Assembly (NCBI GenBank): GCA_031549905.1
Contig: JAVBPC010000056.1
Location: 1-64,000 of the forward strand
Origin: Avichristensenella sp031549905
GTDB taxonomy: Bacteria > Bacillota > Clostridia > Christensenellales > Aristaeellaceae
DNA: 64,000 nucleotides
Direction: 5' to 3'
Each line of letters starts with the position of its first letter. Position 1 is the stretch's first letter. Under the pieces are notes generated by a model. The model was not told where the DNA came from. It searched no databases and worked only from the letters and a program-made list of their open reading frames with translations. Both the position numbers and the translations under genes were made by a program. Below are positions 7,984-16,747 of this stretch, piece by piece.

Positions 7984-9138
7984 GTGCTCAGCATTTTTCA
8001 TCGCCGCATGCTATGCGTGGTTTGCGCGTGTGCGCTGCTTGCCGTGGTCGGCGGAATCGGTATTCCGGCGCTTGTCGGCGGCGGGGCGGCCGCAGATTCC
8101 GATGCGCCGGTTCTGGTAAAAAATGGAACTTTATTCATTCCGGCGGGGGCGCAGGTTATTATCGGGCCGGGCAGTTCCGGTCTTGAGCACCTGCAGCTCG
8201 CCGGCAATGGACAGTATTTTATCGATAATGGCGCAGGCAACATCCTTGGAGGGATAAACAACACAAACGCCAACTTTACAGGTCTCAACAACACATCCTT
8301 AAACAGCACGATAAGCAACACGCCAAATTGGTCATCGCAGTTTTACAATCCTGCCGAATCACCGAACCGCGTCACCATCCCCGGGGCGATCAGCTTCAAC
8401 GGTGGCACGGTTACGGGCGGCAACCTCTCTTTGGGCTTTGGCGCGCAAGACAATCCCCAGCCCGAAGGGGGCCAAGTCTTTCAGGGGACATTCGGCATGT
8501 GGTCGTCGCTGATATCCTCCACCCTGTTCCCATCGATGCTCACGGGCGAAGGGACATTTGCCGGAGGCGGAAACTGGTTACTCGTTTCGCTTGATGATCT
8601 GCCTCAGTTCAATAGGGTTGAGAGCAGGGGTAACACTGTATTGATCGGCAGCAATTTGAGCCTGGACCGCGTTGAGGTGCTGGGGGGGAACGCCCTTCTG
8701 ATCAACGCAAGCGTTGGCAGATTGTATACGGGGTACAACGGCGGCGCGGCGGTGATTGGCGGCAGTTTTGACTCGCTGTTTGCGGCCAACTCTTCCGTGA
8801 TTTTTGTCTTTGGATCGGCCGTAGGCACGGGCTCCACGCAGCATAACGGCGTGATTTTGGGGGCCAGCTCTCAGGCGGGATATGGGGTTCGCATTGTTGA
8901 AGGCAATACGAATCTGCTAAACGCTACTACCTTCTCTACCTTGGATGGCACGCCGGAGGCGCATACGACTATCACAAACACCACAGAAATAGAAACGCCG
9001 CCTACCGAATCTGGCGGGTGTCAGTGCGAAAGCCCTGACAGTTGCATCAAATACGACTATTCTTGCTGTACATCGAGTGGTTGCAGATGTATGGATGACT
9101 ATGGCGACGGACCTACCGACCCCGGCTCCGACATTTAA
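7984..9138 (+). CDS. Secreted Asn/Gly-rich protein with Cys-rich C-terminus
   Basis: The GTG at 7984 is preceded by GGAGGGG and starts a signal peptide with twin Arg (SIFHRRMLCVVCACALLAVV). The 384-residue product then shows low-complexity beta-type sequence rich in Asn, Gly, Ser and Thr (NNTNANFTGLNNTSLNST) with short repeats such as GNTVLIGSNLS, GNALLINASVG and NSSVIFVFGSA, which look like turns of a beta-helix. The last ~45 residues hold eight cysteines (CQCESPDSC, SCCTSSGCRC). I do not recognise the family. The Cys-rich end could be cross-linked in a spore or cell-surface layer (inference). It has its own promoter and is followed by a hairpin. Confidence 0.7.
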   Translation: MLSIFHRRMLCVVCACALLAVVGGIGIPALVGGGAAADSDAPVLVKNGTLFIPAGAQVIIGPGSSGLEHLQLAGNGQYFIDNGAGNILGGINNTNANFTGLNNTSLNSTISNTPNWSSQFYNPAESPNRVTIPGAISFNGGTVTGGNLSLGFGAQDNPQPEGGQVFQGTFGMWSSLISSTLFPSMLTGEGTFAGGGNWLLVSLDDLPQFNRVESRGNTVLIGSNLSLDRVEVLGGNALLINASVGRLYTGYNGGAAVIGGSFDSLFAANSSVIFVFGSAVGTGSTQHNGVILGASSQAGYGVRIVEGNTNLLNATTFSTLDGTPEAHTTITNTTEIETPPTESGGCQCESPDSCIKYDYSCCTSSGCRCMDDYGDGPTDPGSDI

Positions 9139-9204
9139 GTTTCCTCCCCTTGTCCGTAGCGTGCTGTGATATCCCCTCCGTTCCGGCAAGCAACCGCCAC
9201 CCCC

Positions 9205-9232
9205 ACGCGGGCGTTCTCCAAAGCGCCCGCGT
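9205..9232 (+). terminator. Hairpin after the Asn-rich protein gene
   Basis: ACGCGGGCG (9205-9213) pairs with CGCCCGCGT (9224-9232). Only TTCC follows, so it is a weak intrinsic terminator that may let some transcription into the glycan cluster, which shows no clear promoter of its own. Confidence 0.45.
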
Positions 9233-9244
9233 TTCCATTAAACC

Positions 9245-10408
9245 ATGCACACGATGAAAAAAATGCTTATTTGGGAAACCTCCCCGCACCTTGACGGCGG
9301 CCAGCGCATGACGCTGGCCATCATGGATATGCTGCGGGATGAATATGCCTTCCACTGCCTGCTGCCCGGCGACGGCCCGCTTTGCCAGGCGCTGCGGCAG
9401 CGGGGCATCCCCTACACGCTGCTGGGAAACCAACGCATGCCCGCGGGCGTCAAAGGGATTGGCGTCATTCCGCGCTATGGGCTGCTTTCGGCAAAGGCCA
9501 TATGGAATGGCATGCGGGTTATCCGGCGTTTCCGGCCGGATGTGCTGTATGCCCCGGGCCCCGCGGCGCTGCCCTGGAGCGCGGTATGCGGCGCGCTGGC
9601 AAAGAAGCCCGTCGTCTGGCATCTGCACCACATGTTTTTGGACCGCATGACGCTGAAACTCATCAACTTTACTGCCGGTTTTTCGGCAGTGCGGCGAATT
9701 GTCGCGGTTTCGCGCACAGCGGGCGCGCAAATCACCTCGCCAAAAGCCGCGGCAAAGGTCACCGCGCTGCATAACCCGATCGACGCCGCTGCTTACCAGG
9801 GGGGTAATGCGGCGGCGGTGTTTGCGGAATTTCCGGCGCTGGGCGCATTGAAGGCGCGCGGGGCGCTTGTCATCGGCGTGATCGCGGCACTGCAGCCTGC
9901 CAAGCGGCAGGATGTGGCGCTGGAAACGGCGGCCGCGCTGCGCCGGTTGGGGCGCGAAACGGCTGTGGTTCTCATCGGCGGCGAAAGGGACGGCAATGGC
10001 GCATACCATCGGGCGCTTGCTGAAAGGGCGGCGGCGCTGGGCCTTTCCGATCATGCTTTCTTTCTGGGCCAGCGTCAGGATATTGCAAACCTGCTGGCTG
10101 CGCTGGATGTGCTGATGGTCGCCTCCATAGAAGGGTTTTCCCTGGCCGCGCTGGAAGCCATGGCTGCCGGGGTGCCGGTTGCGGCGGCGGATGAAGGCGG
10201 CGCGGCAGAATTGGTAAAGGAAAGCGGCGGAGGCGTTCTGTTTCCGTACGGGGATGCGGGCGCGTCGGCGGAATCCATCCTGCGCATGACGCGCGGCGAT
10301 TGGAAAGGCATCGCCGAAAAAGGCCGCGCGTACGCCGAAGCCAGTACCAAGGCAGCATACCTGCCGCAAATCCGGCAAGCCTTCGAACAAGGGAGGATTC
10401 CCCTTTGA
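9245..10408 (+). CDS. Glycosyltransferase family 4 (GT-B fold)
   Basis: Cytoplasmic retaining glycosyltransferase, probably adding one sugar from a nucleotide donor during polysaccharide assembly. The 387 residues show an N-terminal acceptor domain (HLDGGQRMTLAIMDML) and a C-terminal Glycos_transf_1 domain with GVIAALQPAKRQDVALE, VVLIGGERDG and the donor-site signature EGFSLAALEAMAAGVPVAAA. No ribosome site is obvious before the ATG at 9245; ATGs at 9254 and 9263 are alternatives. The stop overlaps the TTG start of the next gene, and four further genes follow without gaps, so this is the first gene of a coupled polysaccharide operon. Confidence 0.88.
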   Translation: MHTMKKMLIWETSPHLDGGQRMTLAIMDMLRDEYAFHCLLPGDGPLCQALRQRGIPYTLLGNQRMPAGVKGIGVIPRYGLLSAKAIWNGMRVIRRFRPDVLYAPGPAALPWSAVCGALAKKPVVWHLHHMFLDRMTLKLINFTAGFSAVRRIVAVSRTAGAQITSPKAAAKVTALHNPIDAAAYQGGNAAAVFAEFPALGALKARGALVIGVIAALQPAKRQDVALETAAALRRLGRETAVVLIGGERDGNGAYHRALAERAAALGLSDHAFFLGQRQDIANLLAALDVLMVASIEGFSLAALEAMAAGVPVAAADEGGAAELVKESGGGVLFPYGDAGASAESILRMTRGDWKGIAEKGRAYAEASTKAAYLPQIRQAFEQGRIPL

Positions 10409-11586
10409 TCGTCTACTATACCTACTTCGCACTTTGCGCCGCGCTTGCCGTGCCGCTTTACTTGCTGAAGCCCTCCCGCCTGGCGCGCGCGGGGTATTTG
10501 GCGTTGCTTTTCCTGTACATGTTTGCGCTCGCATCCTTCCGTTACAACATCGGCTCGGATTACTACAGTTATTATTACATATATGAAAAACTTACCGCGC
10601 TGCCCAGGCTCGAAATATTCCGCATGGGTCACGCCGCGATTACGGAGTACACCGGGTTCTACCTGGAATGGGGCTTCCTGCTGCTGTGCGAGGGTTCGAT
10701 CTGTTTGGGGCTTGATATATTCGGGTTCTACGCGCTGGTATCCGCGCTGTGCCTTTTGCCCGCCGCATTTCTTCTATATAAAAATACCCCCAATGCTTTT
10801 CTTTCCGCCGTGCTGTACATGGCGCTGTTCTGTTTTGCCTCCACCATTGATTTTGTGCGGCAAAACCTGGCGCTTGGCATTACGCTGCTTGGCTATCCGC
10901 TGCTGAAACGCCGGGATTGGCGCGGGGTGGCCGGCTATCTCGGGGTCATCCTGTGTGCGGTGCTGGTGCATCAAAGCATGGCGGTGCTGCTGGTCGCGCT
11001 GCTGGTGACGCGCATCCCGATCAAGCGCTGGACGCTTGCGGCGTATGCGGTGCTGGGCGCGGTCTGCTTCTTCTTTTCCGGCCCGATCATGCGCTTTGCG
11101 CTGCAGCAGCTGCCCGCGTGGCTCGGGCTGGAGCTGCGCTTCGCCGGGTACCTCAAAATGCTCGAAACCATGCGCGGCCTGCGAATTGACCTGTCCAGCC
11201 TGCCCATACTGGCGCTGATCGCATGGCTTGTCTGCTACAAGCAAATCAAGCGCCTGTACCCGGATGACGCCGATGTTCTCACCCACCTGATGATCCTGTG
11301 CTGCCTGTTCTGGCTGCTGGCGGCGCACCATGAAATCCTCGCGCGGTTCACCATCCATTTTACGCCGTATTTTGCGCTTTCCATCCCCATGCTGGTGGAA
11401 AGCTTCCGCCCCAAGGGAAAGGCTTGGTACGGCGCGGCGCTGGGCGTGGCGCTTGCGGTATCGACCGGGTATTTCCTGTACGGATCGCACACGGGGATCA
11501 CAATGCGCGGCCATGTTGGCATGTATGTTACATTCCCCTATGAATCGTTCGTGCCATGGATCAACGAACTTCCTTTCATCCCATGA
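10405..11586 (+). CDS. EpsG-family polysaccharide polymerase/membrane protein
   Basis: 393-residue integral membrane protein with about ten hydrophobic segments, starting at a TTG that overlaps the preceding stop and follows GGGAGG. The conserved EpsG-type pattern is visible: ASFRYNIGSDYYSYYYIYEKL in loop 1, then EWGFLLLCEG, FVRQNLALGITLLGYPLLKRR and a conserved His-containing HQSMAVLLVALLV. Members of the family are thought to polymerise exopolysaccharide repeat units in a Wzy-like way. The adjacent priming transferase and glycosyltransferases support that role. The substrate sugar is unknown. Confidence 0.82.
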   Translation: MIVYYTYFALCAALAVPLYLLKPSRLARAGYLALLFLYMFALASFRYNIGSDYYSYYYIYEKLTALPRLEIFRMGHAAITEYTGFYLEWGFLLLCEGSICLGLDIFGFYALVSALCLLPAAFLLYKNTPNAFLSAVLYMALFCFASTIDFVRQNLALGITLLGYPLLKRRDWRGVAGYLGVILCAVLVHQSMAVLLVALLVTRIPIKRWTLAAYAVLGAVCFFFSGPIMRFALQQLPAWLGLELRFAGYLKMLETMRGLRIDLSSLPILALIAWLVCYKQIKRLYPDDADVLTHLMILCCLFWLLAAHHEILARFTIHFTPYFALSIPMLVESFRPKGKAWYGAALGVALAVSTGYFLYGSHTGITMRGHVGMYVTFPYESFVPWINELPFIP

Positions 11587-12146
11587 CGGCGCGGTGGGGG
11601 CGCGGCGCGCGGACGGCCAAACGCGCGATGGATATGCTGCTGGGTATTGCGGCGCTGATCACGGTGCTGCCGCTGCTGCTGGCCGCGATGCTGGCCGTTT
11701 ATCTGGCCGACGGAGGGCCTGTACTGCATGTGCAGGCAAGGCTGACCCGGGGCGGGCGCCCCTTCCGCATGGTCAAGCTGCGCACACTGGATAGCGCCGG
11801 GCGCGTCACCCGCACGGGCGGCTTTCTGCGGCGCACGCACCTGGATGAGGCGCCCCAGCTGCTCAACGTGCTGGCGGGCTCTATGTCGCTGGTGGGGCCC
11901 AGGCCTGAGCTGCCCACGCTGCACCAGGAGATATGCCGCGACCTGCCCGCGTTTGACGACCGGCTGCGTGTAAAGGCCGGGTTGACCGGCCTTGCGCAGG
12001 TTGAAGGGGGGCACCACACCCCTGCGGATGAAAAGCTTGATTGGGATATGCGCTACATCGCCGCGCGCACGGCGTGGCTTGATCTTGCGCTGATCGCGCG
12101 CACATCGGGCCGGTTCCTGCGCGGGCTGATCGGGGGTACGCCATGA
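11583..12146 (+). CDS. Undecaprenyl-phosphate sugar-phosphate transferase (priming)
   Basis: 187-residue bacterial sugar transferase (WcaJ/EpsL catalytic type). It moves a sugar-1-phosphate from a UDP-sugar to undecaprenyl phosphate and thereby starts glycan assembly at the membrane inner face. One N-terminal hydrophobic helix (MDMLLGIAALITVLPLLLAAML) is followed by GGPVLHVQARLTRGGRPFRMVKLRTL, RTHLDEAPQLLNVLAGSMSLVGPRPE and GLTGLAQV, all hallmark blocks. The ATG at 11583 overlaps the previous stop as ATGA; an in-frame ATG at 11556 is possible. The common SxGPVxFxQ lead motif is slightly degenerate (DGGPVLHVQ). Confidence 0.9.
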   Translation: MTARWGRGARTAKRAMDMLLGIAALITVLPLLLAAMLAVYLADGGPVLHVQARLTRGGRPFRMVKLRTLDSAGRVTRTGGFLRRTHLDEAPQLLNVLAGSMSLVGPRPELPTLHQEICRDLPAFDDRLRVKAGLTGLAQVEGGHHTPADEKLDWDMRYIAARTAWLDLALIARTSGRFLRGLIGGTP

Positions 12147-12961
12147 CAGCAGCATCAGGCAGCGGTCCGCTGGTCAGCGTGGCGGTGCCCGCGTATAACG
12201 CGGAAAACACGCTGGAAGAGGCGGTGCGCTCCGCGCTGGGCCAGACCCATGCGCGGCTGGAAGTGATCATCATCGATGACGGCTCCACCGACGCCACATG
12301 GGAGATTGCCCTGCGCCTGGCGGAAGAGGATGCGCGCGTCGTGCCGCTGCGCAACGAGCGCAACCGCGGCGTTTCCTTTGCCCGAAACCGCGCGGTGGAG
12401 CTGGCACGGGGCGAGTGGATCGCGTTTTTGGACAGCGATGATCTGTGGCGCGCCGACAAGCTTGAAAAGCAGCTGGCGCTGCTTTCCCGCTATCCGGATG
12501 CGCAGCTGCTGTATACCGGCTCCGCATTCATCGATGCCAAGGGCGTGCCCTTCACGCACACCATGCGCGTGCCGGAGCGCGTTTCATACCGCGCGCTGCT
12601 TGGCGGCAATGTGATCTCCTGCTCTTCCGCGATGGCGCGCAGGGATGTGTTGCTGCGCTATCCCATGGAAAATGACCGCATGCATGAGGATTTCGCGGTA
12701 TGGCTGAAAATACTGCGCGAATGCCCGTATGCCTACGGCGTGGATGCGCCGCTGATCGCCTACCGGCGCACGCCCGGCTCCAAGTCGCGCGCGCGGGTTA
12801 AAGGGGCGATGATGTCGTACCGCACCTACCGGCATATGGGGTATATACCCCCCTGGGCGGCGTTGCTGGTGCTGCGGTACACCTTCTATAGCGTGCGCAA
12901 GCACAGCCATTTCGGAAGGCGCGCGCCAAAGGAGAAAACCCATGAAAATCTTTTTTCTTAA
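12143..12961 (+). CDS. Glycosyltransferase family 2
   Basis: 272-residue inverting GT-A transferase with PLVSVAVPAYNAENTLEEAV at the N-terminus, the nucleotide-binding IIIDDGSTD, and the metal-binding DSDD in WIAFLDSDDLW. The C-terminal third carries positively charged residues and short hydrophobic stretches (IPPWAALLVLRYTFY) suggesting membrane association. The ATG overlaps the previous stop as ATGA. It likely adds a sugar to the lipid-linked unit primed by the preceding transferase. Its 3' end contains the ribosome site of the next gene. Confidence 0.9.
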   Translation: MTAASGSGPLVSVAVPAYNAENTLEEAVRSALGQTHARLEVIIIDDGSTDATWEIALRLAEEDARVVPLRNERNRGVSFARNRAVELARGEWIAFLDSDDLWRADKLEKQLALLSRYPDAQLLYTGSAFIDAKGVPFTHTMRVPERVSYRALLGGNVISCSSAMARRDVLLRYPMENDRMHEDFAVWLKILRECPYAYGVDAPLIAYRRTPGSKSRARVKGAMMSYRTYRHMGYIPPWAALLVLRYTFYSVRKHSHFGRRAPKEKTHENLFS

Positions 12962-14402
12962 CCCGCCGTTTTTAACGGAACACGGTGTGTTCTCCCGCCC
13001 GTCGCGCAGCCCGTCCATTGGGCACAGCGGTGTGCTGTACTATCCGCTGGGGTTGATCTACGCGGCGGCGGCAGCGGAACAGGCCGGATTTCCCATACAG
13101 TTTTTTGATGCCTGCGCAAAGCGTGCGGATGCCGGGGAAACGCTGCGGATCATCCGCGAGGCGGGCGGCGCCGACCTGTTTGTGCTGGAAACCAGTACCC
13201 CTTCCATCGAAAGCGACGCGGCGTTTGGCGCTGCAATCAAGGCGGCATATCCGGGCGCGTTTGTGTTGCTGGTGGGCACGCATCCCTCCGCGCTGCCGGA
13301 AGAAACGCTGCGTCTCCACCCCGCAATCGACGGCGTCGCCCGTGGCGAGTATGACTTCATTGTGCGCGACTTGGCGGCCGCGATCGAAAACGGAAGCCCG
13401 CTTGACGCCGTGCGCGGCCTGTGCTTCCGCCGCGGAAACGCCATCTTGCATAACGACCCGATGCCCCTGATTGAAAACATGGACGTCCTTCCGCTCGCCG
13501 CCCCGTTTATCCGCACGCACCTGAACCCAAGGGACTATGTGTTCCCGGCGGCGGCGTACCCGGCGATTCAGATATTCACCGGGCGCGGCTGCCCTTGCCG
13601 GTGTGATTTTTGCGTCTACCCGCAAACGATGCACGGACACGCATACCGCTGCCGAAGCGCCGAAAGCGTGGCCGAGGAATTCGCGTACATCGCCAAGCAT
13701 TTTCCGGATGTGAAAGAAGTCGTCATCGAGGATGACACATTCACCGTGGACCCCGAAAGGGTTTTGCGGATTTGCCGGGAGCTTCGGTCGCGTGGGCTTG
13801 AAAAGAGGCTGCGCTGGCTGTGCAACGCGCGGTCCGGGCTATCCTATGATGTGATGCGTGAGATGCGGCAGGCGGGCTGCCACCTGATCGTGCTGGGGAT
13901 AGAGAGCGCAAGCCCGGATATCCTGCGCGCAGTTCACAAGGGGGCGACCGTTCCGCAAACGGAAGCAGCGCTGAAGGGGGCAAAGCGCGCCGGGCTGATG
14001 GTGCATGCGTGCTATATGGTCGGCAACCCCGGCGAAACCCCGGAAACCATGCGGCGCACGCTGAAGGCAGCGCTGCGCTACAGAACGGACACGGCACAGT
14101 TCTTTCCGCTGATGCCCTATCCGGGAACGCGCGCGTTTGCGTGGGCAAAAGAAAACAATTACCTGCGCGGCGGATACCGCGATTACTGCAAAGAAGATGG
14201 AACGCTCGGCTGCGTGGTGGAAACCCCGGAGCTATCCGCGCAGGCGCTGACGGCCTTTTGCGCCGCCGCGCGCAAACGCTATTACCTTCGGCCCTGGTAT
14301 ATCGCGCACAGGCTGCGGCGCGGCCTTGCGGATTTTGAAGATATGAAGCGCTCTATCAAGGCGTTTAAAACGCTTGCCGCCACGCTTTGGCGGAAGCAAT
14401 AG
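12942..14402 (+). CDS. B12-binding radical SAM protein
   Basis: 486 residues, starting at an ATG preceded by AAAGGAG inside the end of the GT2 gene. An N-terminal cobalamin-binding-type Rossmann domain (residues ~1-170, with LVGTHPSALPEETL) is followed by the radical SAM core: GCPCRCDFC supplies the CxxxCxxC cluster cysteines near residue 215, then VVIEDDTFTVDPERV and ESASPDILRAVHKGATV. The family carries out methylations and other radical chemistry. Here, at the end of a polysaccharide operon, a sugar or lipid-linked intermediate is a plausible substrate, as in GT-associated radical SAM genes (inference). It converges on the recombinase with a 3-bp gap. Confidence 0.86.
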   Translation: MKIFFLNPPFLTEHGVFSRPSRSPSIGHSGVLYYPLGLIYAAAAAEQAGFPIQFFDACAKRADAGETLRIIREAGGADLFVLETSTPSIESDAAFGAAIKAAYPGAFVLLVGTHPSALPEETLRLHPAIDGVARGEYDFIVRDLAAAIENGSPLDAVRGLCFRRGNAILHNDPMPLIENMDVLPLAAPFIRTHLNPRDYVFPAAAYPAIQIFTGRGCPCRCDFCVYPQTMHGHAYRCRSAESVAEEFAYIAKHFPDVKEVVIEDDTFTVDPERVLRICRELRSRGLEKRLRWLCNARSGLSYDVMREMRQAGCHLIVLGIESASPDILRAVHKGATVPQTEAALKGAKRAGLMVHACYMVGNPGETPETMRRTLKAALRYRTDTAQFFPLMPYPGTRAFAWAKENNYLRGGYRDYCKEDGTLGCVVETPELSAQALTAFCAAARKRYYLRPWYIAHRLRRGLADFEDMKRSIKAFKTLAATLWRKQ

Positions 14403-14405
14403 CGA

Positions 14406-15956
14406 CTATTCCTTTGACAGATGGTGTTCATCGCGGAACCGAACGGTGATTCGTTTCCCTTCATGCACCAATATGCTCTCCACCGCCTGCACCAGCAGCG
14501 CACGGTCCAGCGTTTCGCCGTTTGATGCCTTGGGCGCTCCATCCGGGTGATCACGCGCTTCTTGCGCGGCGAACCGTTCATTTTGCAGGGCTTCTATCGC
14601 CCCCTTCAGCCTTTCCGCCTGCGCGCGGTACTTCCCTTTCATCCTGGCGTATTCCGCATCATCGATGATTCCCCTTTTCAGGTCCTCATACAGCCCGTCG
14701 GCCAGCGCGTTTGCCCGCGAAAGCTCGCGCCGCCGCTCCGCCAGCATTTTGTCAGGCCGCGCCGCGCTTGCAAGGGGCGAAACCGGGTCAGCATGCCGCA
14801 CTGGCATGCCCTGAAGCGCCTCGGTCACCTGCCGCACAACCTCATCCTCCCGGATGCCGTGGCGCGTGCACGCTGTCTTTGACTTTTCCCCATACGTTCT
14901 GCAAATGTAGTACACATGCCCGCCTGCGCCCTTGCGGTGCATGGCCCCGCCGCAGTCTGCGCAGCGCAGAAACCCCGCCAGTGGAAATACGCCGCGCCGC
15001 CCAGCCGGCGTCCTTGTGGGGCGGGCTAGCAACGCCTGAAGCGCCGCGTATTCCGCGCCCGTGAACGTTGGCTCTATCGCGCCATCCACCTGGTACCAGC
15101 GCGCCTGAGGTACGGATTCCCGGCTGTGCACCTTGTAGCTGATAACGCGCTGCCGCCCCTGCACCATGCGGCCAACGTTTGCGGGGTTTAGCAGCACGCG
15201 CCGCACGGTCGCGCCGCTCCACAGGGAACCACCCGGCACGGCGTGCGGGTTTTCATATTTCAACCCCTGCTGCCGCTTGTATGCGGTGGGGTTCGGTACG
15301 CTCAGCTCGTTCAGCCTCCGGGCGACGGCGGCAAGGCTCAGGCCTTCTTGCGTCACCAAGCGCAGCATTTCACGTTTCACGGGCACCACTTGCTCATCCG
15401 GGATCAGCCTGTTTTTGTCCCGCGGGTCCTTCAGAAAGCCGTACGGGGCAAACGCGCCGATGAACTCCCCCTTTTGCCGTTTCATATGGAACGTGCGCCG
15501 CACATCGCCGGATGTTTTGGCCGCAAACCGGTCGTTCATCAGGCCCGTGATGGGCACCTCAAGCCCCGTCAGCGCATCCGGGCTCAGGAAGGTATCGACC
15601 CTGGGATCGCCCAGCGAGATGAACCGCACCTTTTTCTGCGTAAAATAGACCTCCAGATAATACCCCTGGTCCGAATAGTTGCGGAATGCGCGGGCTAACG
15701 TTTTACACACCACGCAGTTCAGCTGGCCGCGCTCAACATCGGCGATCATCCGCATGAACTCCGCGCGGGTGTCGTCGGTGCCGGTCAGACCGTCATCCAC
15801 ATAGCAACCGGCGATGGCATACGCACCGTCAAACTCCGTTTCCATGTACTGGGTCAGTATCTTGCGCTGGTTGATAACGCTTTCGCTCTCGCGTCCCCCA
15901 TCCTCGCGCGAGAGGCGAATGTACAGCCCCACGCGCCAAAGCAGCCCATCCGCCAT
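14406..15956 (-). CDS. Large serine recombinase
   Basis: 516-residue site-specific recombinase of the resolvase/invertase superfamily. N-terminal catalytic domain: VGLYIRLSREDGG with the nucleophile Ser in the RLS motif, then GCYVDDGLTGTDDTRAEFMRMIADVERGQ and CVVCKTLARAFRNY. Recombinase domain: APYGFLKDP..LPDEQ-type region and VRRVLLNPANVGRMVQG. Zinc ribbon: LRCADCGG with CRTYGEKSKTAC. A coiled-coil motif follows (KMLAERRRELSRANALADGLYEDLKRG), as in integrases that excise prophages and skin-like elements. GGGGG lies seven bases before the ATG at 15956. It is full length, with no other phage gene nearby. Confidence 0.92.
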   Translation of the reverse strand: MADGLLWRVGLYIRLSREDGGRESESVINQRKILTQYMETEFDGAYAIAGCYVDDGLTGTDDTRAEFMRMIADVERGQLNCVVCKTLARAFRNYSDQGYYLEVYFTQKKVRFISLGDPRVDTFLSPDALTGLEVPITGLMNDRFAAKTSGDVRRTFHMKRQKGEFIGAFAPYGFLKDPRDKNRLIPDEQVVPVKREMLRLVTQEGLSLAAVARRLNELSVPNPTAYKRQQGLKYENPHAVPGGSLWSGATVRRVLLNPANVGRMVQGRQRVISYKVHSRESVPQARWYQVDGAIEPTFTGAEYAALQALLARPTRTPAGRRGVFPLAGFLRCADCGGAMHRKGAGGHVYYICRTYGEKSKTACTRHGIREDEVVRQVTEALQGMPVRHADPVSPLASAARPDKMLAERRRELSRANALADGLYEDLKRGIIDDAEYARMKGKYRAQAERLKGAIEALQNERFAAQEARDHPDGAPKASNGETLDRALLVQAVESILVHEGKRITVRFRDEHHLSKE

Positions 15957-16021
15957 GCCCGCACCCCCTTTGGGTACACCGTATGGCGGGCGAGCGGAAC
16001 AAAGCCCCACGCGTATCCCCG

Positions 16022-16050
16022 TTGACAACCCCTTGCCGCTCCAGTATACT
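16022..16050 (+). promoter_or_regulatory. Sigma-A promoter of ctfAB
   Basis: Consensus TTGACA (16022-16027), 17-base spacer, TATACT (16045-16050). GGAGGA lies just before the ctfA ATG. Confidence 0.85.
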
Positions 16051-16090
16051 TCTATATAAAGAAAAACCCCTACAATTGGAGGAATAGACC

Positions 16091-16744
16091 ATGAACAAAC
16101 GGATGACCGCACAGCAGGCCGCGGCGCGCGTCAAGGATGGCGACACCGTAATGACCGGCGGGTTCCTGGAGGGCGGCAGCCCTGAAACGCTGATCGGCGC
16201 GCTGCTTGACGGCACGGCGACGGACCTGACCATCGTATCCAACGATACCGGCACGGCAAACACCAAAACGATCCAGCTGCAGCGGGCCGGGCGGGTAAAA
16301 AAAGTATACGCCACCTACATCGGCGCGAACGAAGAAACCGGCAAGATGGTTATCAATAACCCGGAAAGCGTTGAGCTGAACCCGCAGGGCACTTTGGCCG
16401 AGCGCATCCGCGCGGCGGGCGCGGGCATTGCCGCGTTCCTGACGCCGGTGGGCGTGAAAACGATCGTAGAGCGCGGGCGTCAAACCACTTGGCTGAACGG
16501 CCGCGAATACCTGCTGGAAGAGGCGCTGCCGGGCGATATCGCATTCGTCCACGCTACCGTTGCCGATGAGGCGGGCAACTGCTACATGCGCGGCACCACC
16601 AAGAATTTTAACGCAATCATTCCCCAGGCGTGCAAGTTTGCCGTGGTAGAGGCCGAAAAGGTCGTGCCCGCGGGCGAACTGGACCCTGAGCTTGTCACCG
16701 TGCCGGGCATTTTCATCGACGCGATCGTCGATCTGGAGGGCTGA
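16091..16744 (+). CDS. ctfA: CoA-transferase subunit A (acetate/butyrate-acetoacetate type)
   Basis: Alpha subunit (217 aa) of a two-subunit 3-oxoacid CoA-transferase, which swaps CoA between acyl-CoA and a free acid in fermentation. Visible motifs: VKDGDTVMTGGFLEGGSPETLI at the N-terminus, the glycine-rich DTGTANT region, GRQTTWLNGREYLLEEALPGD and YMRGTTKNFNAIIP. The beta subunit follows after 3 bp and the pair is required for activity. The sequence does not settle which acid is used (acetoacetate, butyrate or another). A strong consensus promoter lies directly upstream. Confidence 0.9.
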   Translation: MNKRMTAQQAAARVKDGDTVMTGGFLEGGSPETLIGALLDGTATDLTIVSNDTGTANTKTIQLQRAGRVKKVYATYIGANEETGKMVINNPESVELNPQGTLAERIRAAGAGIAAFLTPVGVKTIVERGRQTTWLNGREYLLEEALPGDIAFVHATVADEAGNCYMRGTTKNFNAIIPQACKFAVVEAEKVVPAGELDPELVTVPGIFIDAIVDLEG

Positions 16745-16747
16745 GCC

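Noticed and set aside
14406..15956. Prophage or integrative element around the recombinase
   Set aside because: No phage structural, replication or conjugation genes and no long flanking repeats are visible; the only boundary evidence is the split collagen-like gene, treated as a hypothesis.
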